From: Sulfurimonas sp.
GTDB lineage: Bacteria > Campylobacterota > Campylobacteria > Campylobacterales > Sulfurimonadaceae
DNA length: 53,137 nt
Reading direction: 5' to 3'
Assembly (NCBI GenBank): GCA_011391635.1
Contig: JAABQD010000018.1
Location: forward strand, 1 to 53,137
Shown here: piece after piece, positions 17,218 to 24,958 of the stretch
Numbering within the stretch: position 1 is the first letter of the stretch
Layout: every line of letters starts with the position of its first letter
Translations under genes and position numbers: made by a program
The notes under the pieces: generated by a model
What the model was told of the DNA's origin: nothing
The model's input: the letters and a program-made list of their open reading frames with translations, nothing else
Database searches by the model: none

Positions 17218-18666
17218 TTAAAAAACAATAGCCTCGTATGTGAAAATTTCGGCATCTTTATAGCCATCAGCATCTATGTGGGCTTTTTCATTGGCACAGT
17301 TTCTTACAAATTCTTCAACACTCCAGTGCATTTGCGTTGCTACATGCGGGAGATAGGTCCCGTTATGGTTTCCTTTTTGGATGTAAATACCATGTTTGCC
17401 CAAAACTATCTCCTCTAAAGAGTTGATTTTTTTCCGAGGTGTGAGGACAGAAATCTCTAACTCTATATTTTCTAGTTCATCAGGAGTTACTGGTAAAAAT
17501 CTTGTATCATGGAGTGCAGAAGCTATTGCCATCTCAATAATGACTTCGTAGAGCGGTTGATTTGGCTCAAATCTCCCTATGCAACCTCGTAAATTGTGAT
17601 TTTTGTAGAGTGTAACAAAAGCTCCAAGAGGCTCTCTTAATTTTGAAGCTATTTTGGTTCTATCCACAATGAGTTTTTTGTTGTGCAATACTGCTTCATA
17701 GAGGGCAAGTTTGGCAATTTCACGCAACTCCTCTTTTTCATTATCACTCAAAAAAGTTTCATTCTTTTGTTGATACACTTTGAGTGCTCCATAGCCCACG
17801 ACTCTTTGTTTATCGCCATAGAGTGTATCTCCTGAATTTTTGTATTGGAGAAGTTCGTATTTGTAGCCTCGCTCTTGTGTGAGATACATCAAAGTCAGGA
17901 GTGAACTCCATCCACATGCCGAAGTCTGTAATTGTGCGATGTGAGACTCTTCGTTTTTGACAAGCCTTGCTATAAAATCATTGACCGAACCCTTTTGGAT
18001 AGCTTCGAGTGTTTTTTTGTCTATCACATTGGCATCTTGGTAGGATGGATAGTGCGATAAATCAGTACTAATCACAAAAAGATTTTCATCGTTGAAGTAT
18101 GGCTCAAGTGACTCTGCAAGAGCTTTAAGCGTCTCTAATTTTGAAGTAGCAATAATGATAGGCACTATTTGCAGAGAATCTCCATAAATAGTCTGTAAAA
18201 AAGGGAGTTGCACTTCAAGGGAGTACTCTTTGGCATGTGCATCTAAATTATTGGTAAAATATTTTGAGCTATGCAGGAGCGTTTGTGCAACTGTTTGATT
18301 GATTTTGATATTGCCAAGCGGTGTCGCATACTCGCCTTGTGTATAGATGGATGCACCATCAAAACTTACATGGTGGCTTGAACCTATCAAAAAAATATTT
18401 TTATATTTTTTGCCTAGTGTACCATAAGCTTCGGCTGCAACACCGCCTGAGAAAACATAACCGGCATGTGGAACGATGAGTGCACGAATGTTTTGCTCTT
18501 TTGGGTGTGTTGCATTTTGCAAAAATGTTGTGATGTGTGAGGAGAGTTCCTCTTTGTTCGCACTATAAAAAGTACCAGCGACTGCCATAGGTCTTACCTC
18601 CGTAGCAAAAAGATGGAGTGTGAAAAAAAGCAGTAAAAGAGTTACTGCTTTGTGCTTTTTACACAT
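17218..18666 (-). CDS. Exported AmmeMemoRadiSam-type fusion: MEMO1 domain plus AMMECR1 domain
   Basis: The 482-residue protein begins with a clear signal peptide (KKHKAVTLLLLFFTLHLFA). Residues about 25-285 are a MEMO1-like domain (AmmeMemoRadiSam protein B): PMAVAGTFYSA, VPHAGYVFSGG, GSSHHVSFDGA and STDLSHY, matching the extradiol-dioxygenase-like His residues. Residues about 300-482 are AMMECR1 (protein A) with the diagnostic LRGCIGRF hexapeptide region and a conserved HDTRF. In many genomes A, B and a radical SAM protein are cytoplasmic; here A and B are fused and apparently exported. No radical SAM gene is nearby. The start overlaps the upstream DUF1566 gene by 25 bases. Function is unknown. 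Confidence 0.85.
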   Translation of the reverse strand: MCKKHKAVTLLLLFFTLHLFATEVRPMAVAGTFYSANKEELSSHITTFLQNATHPKEQNIRALIVPHAGYVFSGGVAAEAYGTLGKKYKNIFLIGSSHHVSFDGASIYTQGEYATPLGNIKINQTVAQTLLHSSKYFTNNLDAHAKEYSLEVQLPFLQTIYGDSLQIVPIIIATSKLETLKALAESLEPYFNDENLFVISTDLSHYPSYQDANVIDKKTLEAIQKGSVNDFIARLVKNEESHIAQLQTSACGWSSLLTLMYLTQERGYKYELLQYKNSGDTLYGDKQRVVGYGALKVYQQKNETFLSDNEKEELREIAKLALYEAVLHNKKLIVDRTKIASKLREPLGAFVTLYKNHNLRGCIGRFEPNQPLYEVIIEMAIASALHDTRFLPVTPDELENIELEISVLTPRKKINSLEEIVLGKHGIYIQKGNHNGTYLPHVATQMHWSVEEFVRNCANEKAHIDADGYKDAEIFTYEAIVF

Positions 18667-19055
18667 CTCACGCGTCTATCATAACTTTTGGCAATAATGT
18701 CTGTTTTTGCATCCCTAAAGTTTACTGCCCAGACCTTGTCTGAATCATCCACAAAGCGTGTGGATGACCAATAAACTTCATTGCTAGTAGATGTGAAACC
18801 TTCCACTATCGCAGGTTTGAAGCGATTATAATCTACAATAGTGAGAAGCTCTTTGAGCGTTGGAAGACGAAAATCTTTTTGTGAGCCGACAACAAGCTTT
18901 GAGCAGTAATCATCTGCTTCATAGTATGTGATTTGTAGCTCTTTTGTATCTACATTATCCTGCCAAAGTAAGGAAGTAGATGTGTCATGTATCAACTCTG
19001 TTGCACTCATAGAAGTTACGAAAAAGAGTGCTGAAGTTAAAAGAAGTGCTTTCAT
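18642..19055 (-). CDS. Exported DUF1566 (Lcl C-terminal-like) protein
   Basis: A 137-residue protein with signal peptide KALLLTSALFFVTSMSA. The mature part shows the DUF1566 pattern: SLLWQDN, DFRLPTLKELLTIVDYN, EVYWSST, VWAVNF and the terminal RRVRCVKS. Two Cys (YCSKL and RCVK) could form the usual disulfide. The fold is C-type-lectin-like and the role is unknown. It overlaps and precedes the MEMO1-AMMECR1 gene, so the two exported proteins are co-expressed. Confidence 0.82.
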   Translation of the reverse strand: MKALLLTSALFFVTSMSATELIHDTSTSLLWQDNVDTKELQITYYEADDYCSKLVVGSQKDFRLPTLKELLTIVDYNRFKPAIVEGFTSTSNEVYWSSTRFVDDSDKVWAVNFRDAKTDIIAKSYDRRVRCVKSTKQ

Positions 19056-19104
19056 TTTATAAATCCTTTGATCTCATTTTCATGTATTGTACTATAATTT
19101 TTTT

Positions 19105-20325
19105 TTATTTAAAATAAGTTTTTTGTTCCCCTTGAAAACTCATAATTACACTGCCACTCAACGTCTCATTGTTGTAAAGTGATTGATTGTTTTGTACAAC
19201 TGTTTTGGCATGTGGATTAAAAAGCAGAGCGTTTACTTTTTGTCCGACTTCTATGATTCCTGCACGCTGATTGATGCAAGATGCCGGATTTTTGACTGTG
19301 AGTTTGATAAGTTCGCTCATACTGATAAAACCAGACTCTACAAGTTTCGTATAATATAGAGGCAGTGCATCACCAAGGGCTTCACATCCATAATGTGCAT
19401 CATAAAAAGCGACCTCTTTATTTACAGGAGAAGAGGGTTGATGCAAGGTTGTAAGCATATCTATCTGATGGTTTTTGAGTGCTTCTTGAAGAAGCTTCAC
19501 ATCATTTGCACATGCCAAAGGTGGATTGAGTTTTGCAGTTGTATTGAAATTTCCACATGCCGTGTCTGAGTGTAAAAGATGGTGCAGGGAGACTTCACAT
19601 CGCACATCCACACCCTCTTTTTTTGCTTTGTCTATGAGGTAGATTGAGCGAGGAGAGGCTATGGCTTTGAAGAGGATTTTTATCTTAAAATGTCTTGCGA
19701 TTTCTATCATGCGTGAGACATGCAAAACTTCACTCATGTCGGGAATACCCGCAAGTCCAAGTCGTGAACTCATATCGCCCTCAAGCATCACTCCGCTTTG
19801 AATCATGGAGTTGTCTTCGGCTTTACAAAACAGTGTAACTTTGTACATCTGCACATATTCGGCTATTTTAATCGCTATGTTATTTTTTGCGATGGTGCTC
19901 ATGTAGGGAACAATTGCACCTTTTTTAAGCAAAATAGCGATATTGCTAAGAGAGAAATCCTCTTTTAAAGTGTTGAGCATCATATCTATTTTTGCACCAT
20001 CGAGATTATGCAGAGCATTTTGTGCAAACTCTAAGACCACTTCATTATCGATGGCAGGGGTTGAATCAGCGTTTAAAACCACATGCCCGATGCCACCTTT
20101 GAGTGCTTCTTTTGAAATGGCTTTGATATTTTTTGAGTTGAGTGTTGCATCTTGAAGTCGTACATTGGTGTCTATCAAAAGTGGCATAAAATAGGCACCT
20201 TGTGCATCTATAATTTCATTGTCACTTAGATGCATACCAATCTCTGTGATGATTCCATCTTCTATGCGAATATCCGCTTTTTTCTCATTTTGTGCATCAC
20301 AAATTATTGCATTTGCTATTACCAT
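19105..20325 (-). CDS. Dihydroorotase-like protein, probably non-catalytic
   Basis: The 406-residue amidohydrolase-fold protein resembles type I dihydroorotase in layout: LIIDTNVRLQD replaces PGFIDxHVHLRD, CKAED replaces the HCED-type His, SLHHLLHSD keeps the two His, and LTTLHQPSSP replaces TDHAPH. The first metal His pair and the catalytic Asp are therefore missing, so I expect no hydrolysis. Dead dihydroorotases (PyrC prime) serve as structural partners of aspartate transcarbamoylase (PyrB) in several bacteria; such a role is an inference. PyrB and an active PyrC are not in this window. Three exact or near copies of the dispersed word lie inside. Confidence 0.8.
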   Translation of the reverse strand: MVIANAIICDAQNEKKADIRIEDGIITEIGMHLSDNEIIDAQGAYFMPLLIDTNVRLQDATLNSKNIKAISKEALKGGIGHVVLNADSTPAIDNEVVLEFAQNALHNLDGAKIDMMLNTLKEDFSLSNIAILLKKGAIVPYMSTIAKNNIAIKIAEYVQMYKVTLFCKAEDNSMIQSGVMLEGDMSSRLGLAGIPDMSEVLHVSRMIEIARHFKIKILFKAIASPRSIYLIDKAKKEGVDVRCEVSLHHLLHSDTACGNFNTTAKLNPPLACANDVKLLQEALKNHQIDMLTTLHQPSSPVNKEVAFYDAHYGCEALGDALPLYYTKLVESGFISMSELIKLTVKNPASCINQRAGIIEVGQKVNALLFNPHAKTVVQNNQSLYNNETLSGSVIMSFQGEQKTYFK

Positions 20326-20341
20326 TTCAGACCACCTTCGA

Positions 20342-20371
20342 TATAATGACGCTAATTATAAACAATCAAGG
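20342..20371 (+). promoter_or_regulatory. -10 box of the cytochrome-lpxB operon and RBS deciding the start
   Basis: TATAAT at 20342-20347 overlaps the in-frame ATG at 20346, so transcripts would start after that ATG. AAGG at 20368-20371 then serves the TTG at 20379. This favours the TTG start, which begins the signal peptide directly. Confidence 0.5.
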
Positions 20372-20378
20372 CTTAGAA

Positions 20379-20741
20379 TTGCGTTTTTTATTTCTCTTAT
20401 TTTTCATAATTTTATATGCACATGCCAAGACTCCGTATCAAATGGGAAAAACGCTTTACATGGAAAAAGGGTGTTACAGTTGTCATGGAAACAATGCCGA
20501 GGGAATGCATGTATATCCCAAACTTGCCAATCGTGCAAAAGGCTTTTTGACCTACAAATTGAGTCGTTTTCGTGACAAAATCTCTGATAATCAACAACAA
20601 GAGATGATGATAGCTTTTGCTATGGGTTTGAGTGATGCAGACATAGATAACTTGACTACTTTTTTGTATGAGTTTGTGGAGGAGAAAAACGGTATGAAAT
20701 ATGATGATAGCCATAAGGGCGAAGGAGATGGTGGGTCATGA
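20379..20741 (+). CDS. Small c-type cytochrome
   Basis: From the TTG start the product is 120 residues, beginning with the signal peptide RFLFLLFFIILYAHA. The mature protein has one haem site, CYSCHG (Cys32, Cys35, His36), and a class I cytochrome pattern with KLANRAKGFLTYKL and a C-terminal helix LSDADIDNLTTFL. Several Met residues (MMIAFAMGLS) could supply the sixth haem ligand. It should carry electrons in the periplasm. In-frame ATGs at 20292 and 20346 are possible but lie at or before the -10 box. The end overlaps lpxB by 4 bases, an unexpected partner in function. Confidence 0.85.
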   Translation: MRFLFLLFFIILYAHAKTPYQMGKTLYMEKGCYSCHGNNAEGMHVYPKLANRAKGFLTYKLSRFRDKISDNQQQEMMIAFAMGLSDADIDNLTTFLYEFVEEKNGMKYDDSHKGEGDGGS

Positions 20742-21793
20742 AAATTTTAGTTAGTGCGTTAGAGCATTCAGCAAATATCCATCTCAAATCGCTTAAAAAA
20801 GAGTTGCAGGGGCATGTGGAATTTGTAGGGATTTTTGATTCAGAACTTGGCAATCCAATGGTGGATTTGCGTTCACTTGCCATCATGGGATTTGTAGATG
20901 CACTCAAAAAACTTCGTTATTTTTTTAAGTTAAATACTCAAATGGTAGAATTGGCTCAGGATGTGGATAAAGTTTTGCTCATTGATTCTTCGGGATTTAA
21001 TCTCCCACTTGCCAAAAAAATCAAAAAGAAATATCCAGACAAAGAGATAATTTACTACATTTTACCTCAAGCGTGGGCATGGAAAAAAAAGCGGATTCCT
21101 GTACTGGAAAAAACAATCGACCACTTAGCTTCAATTTTGCCTTTTGAGAAAGAGTACTACTCAAAAAATGCACCCATTACCTATGTCGGACACCCTCTGC
21201 TTGACCAAATACAAGAGTTTAAAGAGACTCTAAATGATGAGGTAAAAAATATAGTTTTTATGCCAGGAAGTCGCAAAGGTGAGATAAAAAAACTGATGCC
21301 AATCTTCAAAGAGGTGCGAGAAAAACTAGGCGTTGAAGGGACACTCATTATCCCAAAACACTTTACTAAAGAAGATATAAAAGAAGTTTACGGTACCCTA
21401 TCGGGTTTTAAAATCGCACATGAGGCACACAAAGCACTTTATGAGGCGGATTTTGCGTTTATTTGCAGTGGAACAGCAACGCTTGAAGCAGCACTTATAG
21501 GAACTCCATTTGTGCTGAGTTACATTGCAAAACCACTCGATTATTTTCTAGCGAGTAGGCTTGTGAAACTGAGTCATATAGGGCTTAGCAATATCATGTT
21601 TCATAAGTTTCAGGGAAGAGCTTTACATCCTGAGTTTATTCAAGGCGATGTAACCGTGGAGAATCTTGTAAAAGCGTTCAAAGAGTTTGACAGAAGTACA
21701 TTTTTAGAGGATTCAAAAGCACTCCGAACTTACCTAGGTCATGGAAGTTCAAAAATAGTAGCATCAATTATAGAGGGTAGAGATGAAGATTAA
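20738..21793 (+). CDS. lpxB: Lipid-A-disaccharide synthase
   Basis: The 351-residue protein has LpxB features: an N-terminal Rossmann half with the variant SALEHSANIHL, ILPQAWAWKKKRI (the conserved P-Q-x-W-A-W), LPFEKEYY, TYVGHPLLDQI, MPGSRKGEI and the sugar-nucleotide site CSGTATLEAAL near 245. It condenses UDP-2,3-diacyl-glucosamine with lipid X to form the lipid A disaccharide at the inner membrane. The downstream gnnB starts 11 bases before its stop, so lipid A genes run as one unit. A copy of the dispersed word at 20811 encodes Gly-His-Val-Glu. Confidence 0.93.
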   Translation: MKILVSALEHSANIHLKSLKKELQGHVEFVGIFDSELGNPMVDLRSLAIMGFVDALKKLRYFFKLNTQMVELAQDVDKVLLIDSSGFNLPLAKKIKKKYPDKEIIYYILPQAWAWKKKRIPVLEKTIDHLASILPFEKEYYSKNAPITYVGHPLLDQIQEFKETLNDEVKNIVFMPGSRKGEIKKLMPIFKEVREKLGVEGTLIIPKHFTKEDIKEVYGTLSGFKIAHEAHKALYEADFAFICSGTATLEAALIGTPFVLSYIAKPLDYFLASRLVKLSHIGLSNIMFHKFQGRALHPEFIQGDVTVENLVKAFKEFDRSTFLEDSKALRTYLGHGSSKIVASIIEGRDED

Positions 21794-22877
21794 TTTTATA
21801 GATTTACAAGCACAATATGTGGCATACAAATCAGAGATAGATAGTGAAGTTTTAGAGGTTTTTAGCACGGCAATGTTCATCGGTGGAGAGAAGTTAAATA
21901 GACTTGAAAAATCTCTTGCAGAGTTTACAGGTGCAAAACATGCAATCGGTTGCAGTAGCGGAACAGACGCTCTTCTGCTTGCTCTTATGGCTTTAGATAT
22001 TGGCGTAGGCGATGAGGTTATCACAACTCCTTTTACTTTTATCGCTACGGCTGAGGTCATCGCACTTTTGGGTGCTACTTCTGTTTTTGTGGATATCGAA
22101 GAGGAGAGTTACAACATAGACCCGAGTAAAATCGAGAGTGCTATTACGAGCAAAACAAAAGCGATTATTCCAGTTTCACTTTATGGTCAATGTGCCGACA
22201 TGGACGCTATAAACGCAATCGCTTCAAAACATAATATCGTGGTAATCGAAGACTCTTGCCAGAGTTTTGGTGCATCCTACAAAGGCAAAAAATCTTGTAA
22301 CCTTTCAACTATCGCATGTACAAGTTTCTTCCCTTCAAAACCTCTTGGTGCGTATGGCGATGGCGGAGCGATTTTTACTAGCGATGATGCACTTGCAACA
22401 AAAATGCGAATGCTTCTCAATCACGGTCAAAACGAGCGATATAAACACAAATACATCGGTATCAATGGACGACTTGATGCGGTTCAAGCAGCAGTTTTGA
22501 ATGTAAAACTGAAACATTTTGATGGTGAGGTCGCACAAAGAGAAATGATTGGTGCGAGATATTCTGAAATTTTAAGCGATGCAGATGTAATCACTCCAAA
22601 AATCAAAGAAGGCAACACAAGTGTTTATGCACAGTATTCTATTCGAGTAAAAAATAGAGAAGCGATGCTTGCAAAACTCACTGCAAAAGAGATTCCAACT
22701 GCAGTTCATTATCCTGTGCCTTTGCATCTTCAAGAAGCGTTTGCTCCACTTGGCTACAAAATAGGGGATTTTCCAATCAGTGAATTGGTCGCAACTGAGA
22801 TTATGTCACTTCCTATGAGTCCTTACCTTACACAAGAACAACAAGATTTTATAGCAGATGCTATCAAAGGAAACTAA
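21783..22877 (+). CDS. gnnB: DegT/DnrJ/EryC1 aminotransferase, GnnB-like
   Basis: The 364-residue PLP enzyme has the sugar aminotransferase pattern: [13 protein letters not shown] near 57, [10 protein letters not shown] near 80, [13 protein letters not shown] near 155, and the PLP-binding lysine in [16 protein letters not shown] near 184. It is followed directly by a Gfo/Idh/MocA oxidoreductase. Together with lpxB next door this matches the GnnA/GnnB pair known from Acidithiobacillus, Leptospira and Campylobacter, which converts UDP-GlcNAc into its 3-amino analogue for amide-linked lipid A. A role in another amino sugar pathway cannot be excluded from sequence alone. Confidence 0.8.
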   Translation: MKINFIDLQAQYVAYKSEIDSEVLEVFSTAMFIGGEKLNRLEKSLAEFTGAKHAIGCSSGTDALLLALMALDIGVGDEVITTPFTFIATAEVIALLGATSVFVDIEEESYNIDPSKIESAITSKTKAIIPVSLYGQCADMDAINAIASKHNIVVIEDSCQSFGASYKGKKSCNLSTIACTSFFPSKPLGAYGDGGAIFTSDDALATKMRMLLNHGQNERYKHKYIGINGRLDAVQAAVLNVKLKHFDGEVAQREMIGARYSEILSDADVITPKIKEGNTSVYAQYSIRVKNREAMLAKLTAKEIPTAVHYPVPLHLQEAFAPLGYKIGDFPISELVATEIMSLPMSPYLTQEQQDFIADAIKGN

Positions 22878-23785
22878 TGCATAAAATCGCTATTGTCGGC
22901 TTAGGTGCAATGGGAAAAAACCATTACCGCGTTTTAAAAAATATGAAAAATGTAGAGATTGTCGGGCTTTGTGATGTTGTAAAAAATGGCGATTTTGACG
23001 AACCGTTTTATACAAACTTAGAGTTGATGCTCGATGAGACACTTCCACATGCCGTAATTATTGTGACACCTACTTTTTTACATAAGGAAGTGGCGTTGGA
23101 GTGTGCGGGAAGAGGGATAAACATCTTCATAGAAAAACCAGCCGCATCCAATGTAAAAGATGCAACACTTATGCTCGAAGCAGTTCAGACAAAAAATATA
23201 AAAAGCTGTGTCGGGCATGTGGAGCGATTTAATCCTGTGGTCAAAGCTCTTATAAAAGAGATAGCAAACCACGAGATTTTGTCTATCTCTATCACAAGAA
23301 GTGGCTCATTTCCTTCTCGCATAGCCGATGTTGGAATTTTGACGGATTTATCTGTGCATGACAGCGATTTGATACGATTTATTACCCAAAAAGAGATAGT
23401 AAAGAGTGCAGTTTTCAAATCGCAAAAAATCCATAAAATGCATGAAGACAATGCTATTTTGGCTTTTGAGTTAGAGGGCGAAGTGGTGGGCGATATCACG
23501 ACAAACTGGTTTACACCTTTTAGAAAAAGAAGTATTATCGTTGCGTGTCGTGAGACAAAAGAGTCTGCAATAAACTATTTTGAAGCAGATTTAATCTCGC
23601 AATCACTCAACGAATACATCAACATCGACGGTAATTCTCATAGCACACGAGCCTGTTTTATACAAAGAAGTGACGCACTCAATGATGAACTTGAAGCATT
23701 TTTAGCGTACTTAGAAACTGGCAACAGAGGCTCTTTAGCTTCGATAGAAGATAGTATAATCACACTCGAAATAGCAAGTAAATAG
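22877..23785 (+). CDS. gnnA: Gfo/Idh/MocA oxidoreductase, GnnA-like
   Basis: The 302-residue protein starts with the NAD-binding Rossmann motif [16 protein letters not shown] and has FIEKPAASN near 90-98, the EKP motif of the family, plus [10 protein letters not shown] near 117. The expected reaction is oxidation of the 3-hydroxyl of UDP-GlcNAc to a ketone, which the upstream GnnB would aminate. The start overlaps the gnnB stop as TAATG, and the next gene follows with no gap. Two copies of the dispersed word are inside (23045 and 23214), encoding Pro-His-Ala and Gly-His-Val-Glu. Confidence 0.8.
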   Translation: MHKIAIVGLGAMGKNHYRVLKNMKNVEIVGLCDVVKNGDFDEPFYTNLELMLDETLPHAVIIVTPTFLHKEVALECAGRGINIFIEKPAASNVKDATLMLEAVQTKNIKSCVGHVERFNPVVKALIKEIANHEILSISITRSGSFPSRIADVGILTDLSVHDSDLIRFITQKEIVKSAVFKSQKIHKMHEDNAILAFELEGEVVGDITTNWFTPFRKRSIIVACRETKESAINYFEADLISQSLNEYINIDGNSHSTRACFIQRSDALNDELEAFLAYLETGNRGSLASIEDSIITLEIASK

Positions 23786-24535
23786 ATGTCGAAGGAAAAT
23801 AATTTGATTCATGAATCCGTAACAATACAAAAGGGTGCAAATATTGCCGAGGATGTCATTATCGGTCCGTTTTGTTTTATAGGCAAAGATGTAACGATTG
23901 AGAGCGGATGCAGTTTGGAATCAAATATTATTCTCAAAGGCAAACTTCATATAGCTAAAGATGTAAAAATTTTTAGTTTTGCGGTGATTGGGAGTGAAAA
24001 CTCAGAGATTAGCGTAGGTGAAAAAACACATATACGAGAGTTTACACAAATTGGCTCTCAAGAAGATGAAAATGAAGTACCAAAAAAGATAACAATAGGT
24101 GCGAATAATTTTATTATGGGATATGTGCAAATTCTCAGTGGAGTAGAACTTGGCGAGAATTGTATCCTCACAAATGCTGTCCGCATGTATGAAAATGTGA
24201 AGTGTGAAGAGCGAGTTATCATCGGTGGGTTTAGTAGCATACTAGCGAACAATACTTTAGGCACGGGCGTAATGGTTGGCGGAGCTTCACTTGTGACCCA
24301 TGATATGCCTCCATTTACGCTTGTAGAGGGTAATCACGCTACTATCAAAGGCTTAAATGTGATAGGGCTCAGACGAAGGCTAGAGAACAAAGATGATATC
24401 GAAGAGATAAAAGCAGTATTTAAAAAAATATTAGGCGAAGGTGTGGATAAAGAAGTTGCAAATGAGATAGCCTCAGCACATGAAAATGCGTATGTTACTC
24501 GTTTCGCTTCGTTTATCGCAAGTAGCAATATGTAA
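23786..24535 (+). CDS. LpxA-family acyltransferase homologue lacking the catalytic histidine
   Basis: The 249-residue protein has a left-handed beta-helix of hexapeptide repeats followed by the LpxA C-terminal segment: IGPFCFIG, IREFTQIGS, MVGGASLVTHDMPP, EGNHATIKGLNVIGLRRR. By hand alignment with E. coli LpxA, His125 (HIAHDCTVG) is replaced by Ser in QILSGVELG; His122 is Gln, Asp126 is Gly, and His144 is Asn. The acyl-transfer base of LpxA is therefore missing. Possible roles are a different acyl or acetyl transfer on the amino sugar made by GnnA/GnnB, or a non-catalytic subunit. A normal lpxA probably exists elsewhere. The gene ends in a hairpin made of the dispersed repeat. Confidence 0.75.
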   Translation: MSKENNLIHESVTIQKGANIAEDVIIGPFCFIGKDVTIESGCSLESNIILKGKLHIAKDVKIFSFAVIGSENSEISVGEKTHIREFTQIGSQEDENEVPKKITIGANNFIMGYVQILSGVELGENCILTNAVRMYENVKCEERVIIGGFSSILANNTLGTGVMVGGASLVTHDMPPFTLVEGNHATIKGLNVIGLRRRLENKDDIEEIKAVFKKILGEGVDKEVANEIASAHENAYVTRFASFIASSNM

Positions 24536-24536
24536 A

Positions 24537-24565
24537 CACATGCCATCTTGGCATGTGGAAACTTT
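24537..24565. terminator. Terminator hairpin made of inverted copies of the dispersed word
   Basis: CACATGCCA (24537-24545) and TGGCATGTG (24549-24557) form a perfect 9-bp stem with a TCT loop, followed by GAAACTTTTT. It sits one base after the LpxA-like stop and just before the stop of the convergent thioredoxin gene, so it can serve the upstream operon and perhaps both. Confidence 0.75.
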
Positions 24566-24949
24566 TTATTTAGCTTTTACCTCTTTGATTTTCTCTGTAA
24601 AGTTTTTTACATTTGCTCCACCATCGAGTCTATCGATTTTTCTTCCATTGGCACCTAAAAAATGAAAAGTAGGCGTTCCTATAAAATCTAACCCCTCAGG
24701 AATTAAATCATCGTTTACATCTATATGTACACCAATAAATTTATCTCCCATCTCTTCTAAAACTTTCGCATCTCTGAGAACTCTATCATCCATAAATTCA
24801 CATGCTGGACAACCCTCTTTTGAGAGCATAACCATGATGATTTTTTGCTCCTCTTTGGCTTTTGTTTTTGCCTCGCTAAACTTCATCCACTCAATCTGAG
24901 CAAAGAGTGAAGTTGCAAGGAGTGTTGCTATAAGTGCTATTTTTATCAT
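24566..24949 (-). CDS. Exported thioredoxin-fold protein (CPAC)
   Basis: A 127-residue protein with signal peptide KIALIATLLATSLFA. The mature domain has EGCPACEFMDD near 46-56, the redox site CPAC, and the cis-Pro segment GTPTFHFLG near 91, typical of thioredoxin-like periplasmic reductases or thiol chaperones (SoxW/TlpA-like size). It lies 9 bases downstream of dsbD, from which it probably receives electrons. The target protein is unknown; cytochrome c maturation or disulfide repair are the usual choices. Confidence 0.85.
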   Translation of the reverse strand: MIKIALIATLLATSLFAQIEWMKFSEAKTKAKEEQKIIMVMLSKEGCPACEFMDDRVLRDAKVLEEMGDKFIGVHIDVNDDLIPEGLDFIGTPTFHFLGANGRKIDRLDGGANVKNFTEKIKEVKAK

Positions 24950-24958
24950 TGTTTTTTC

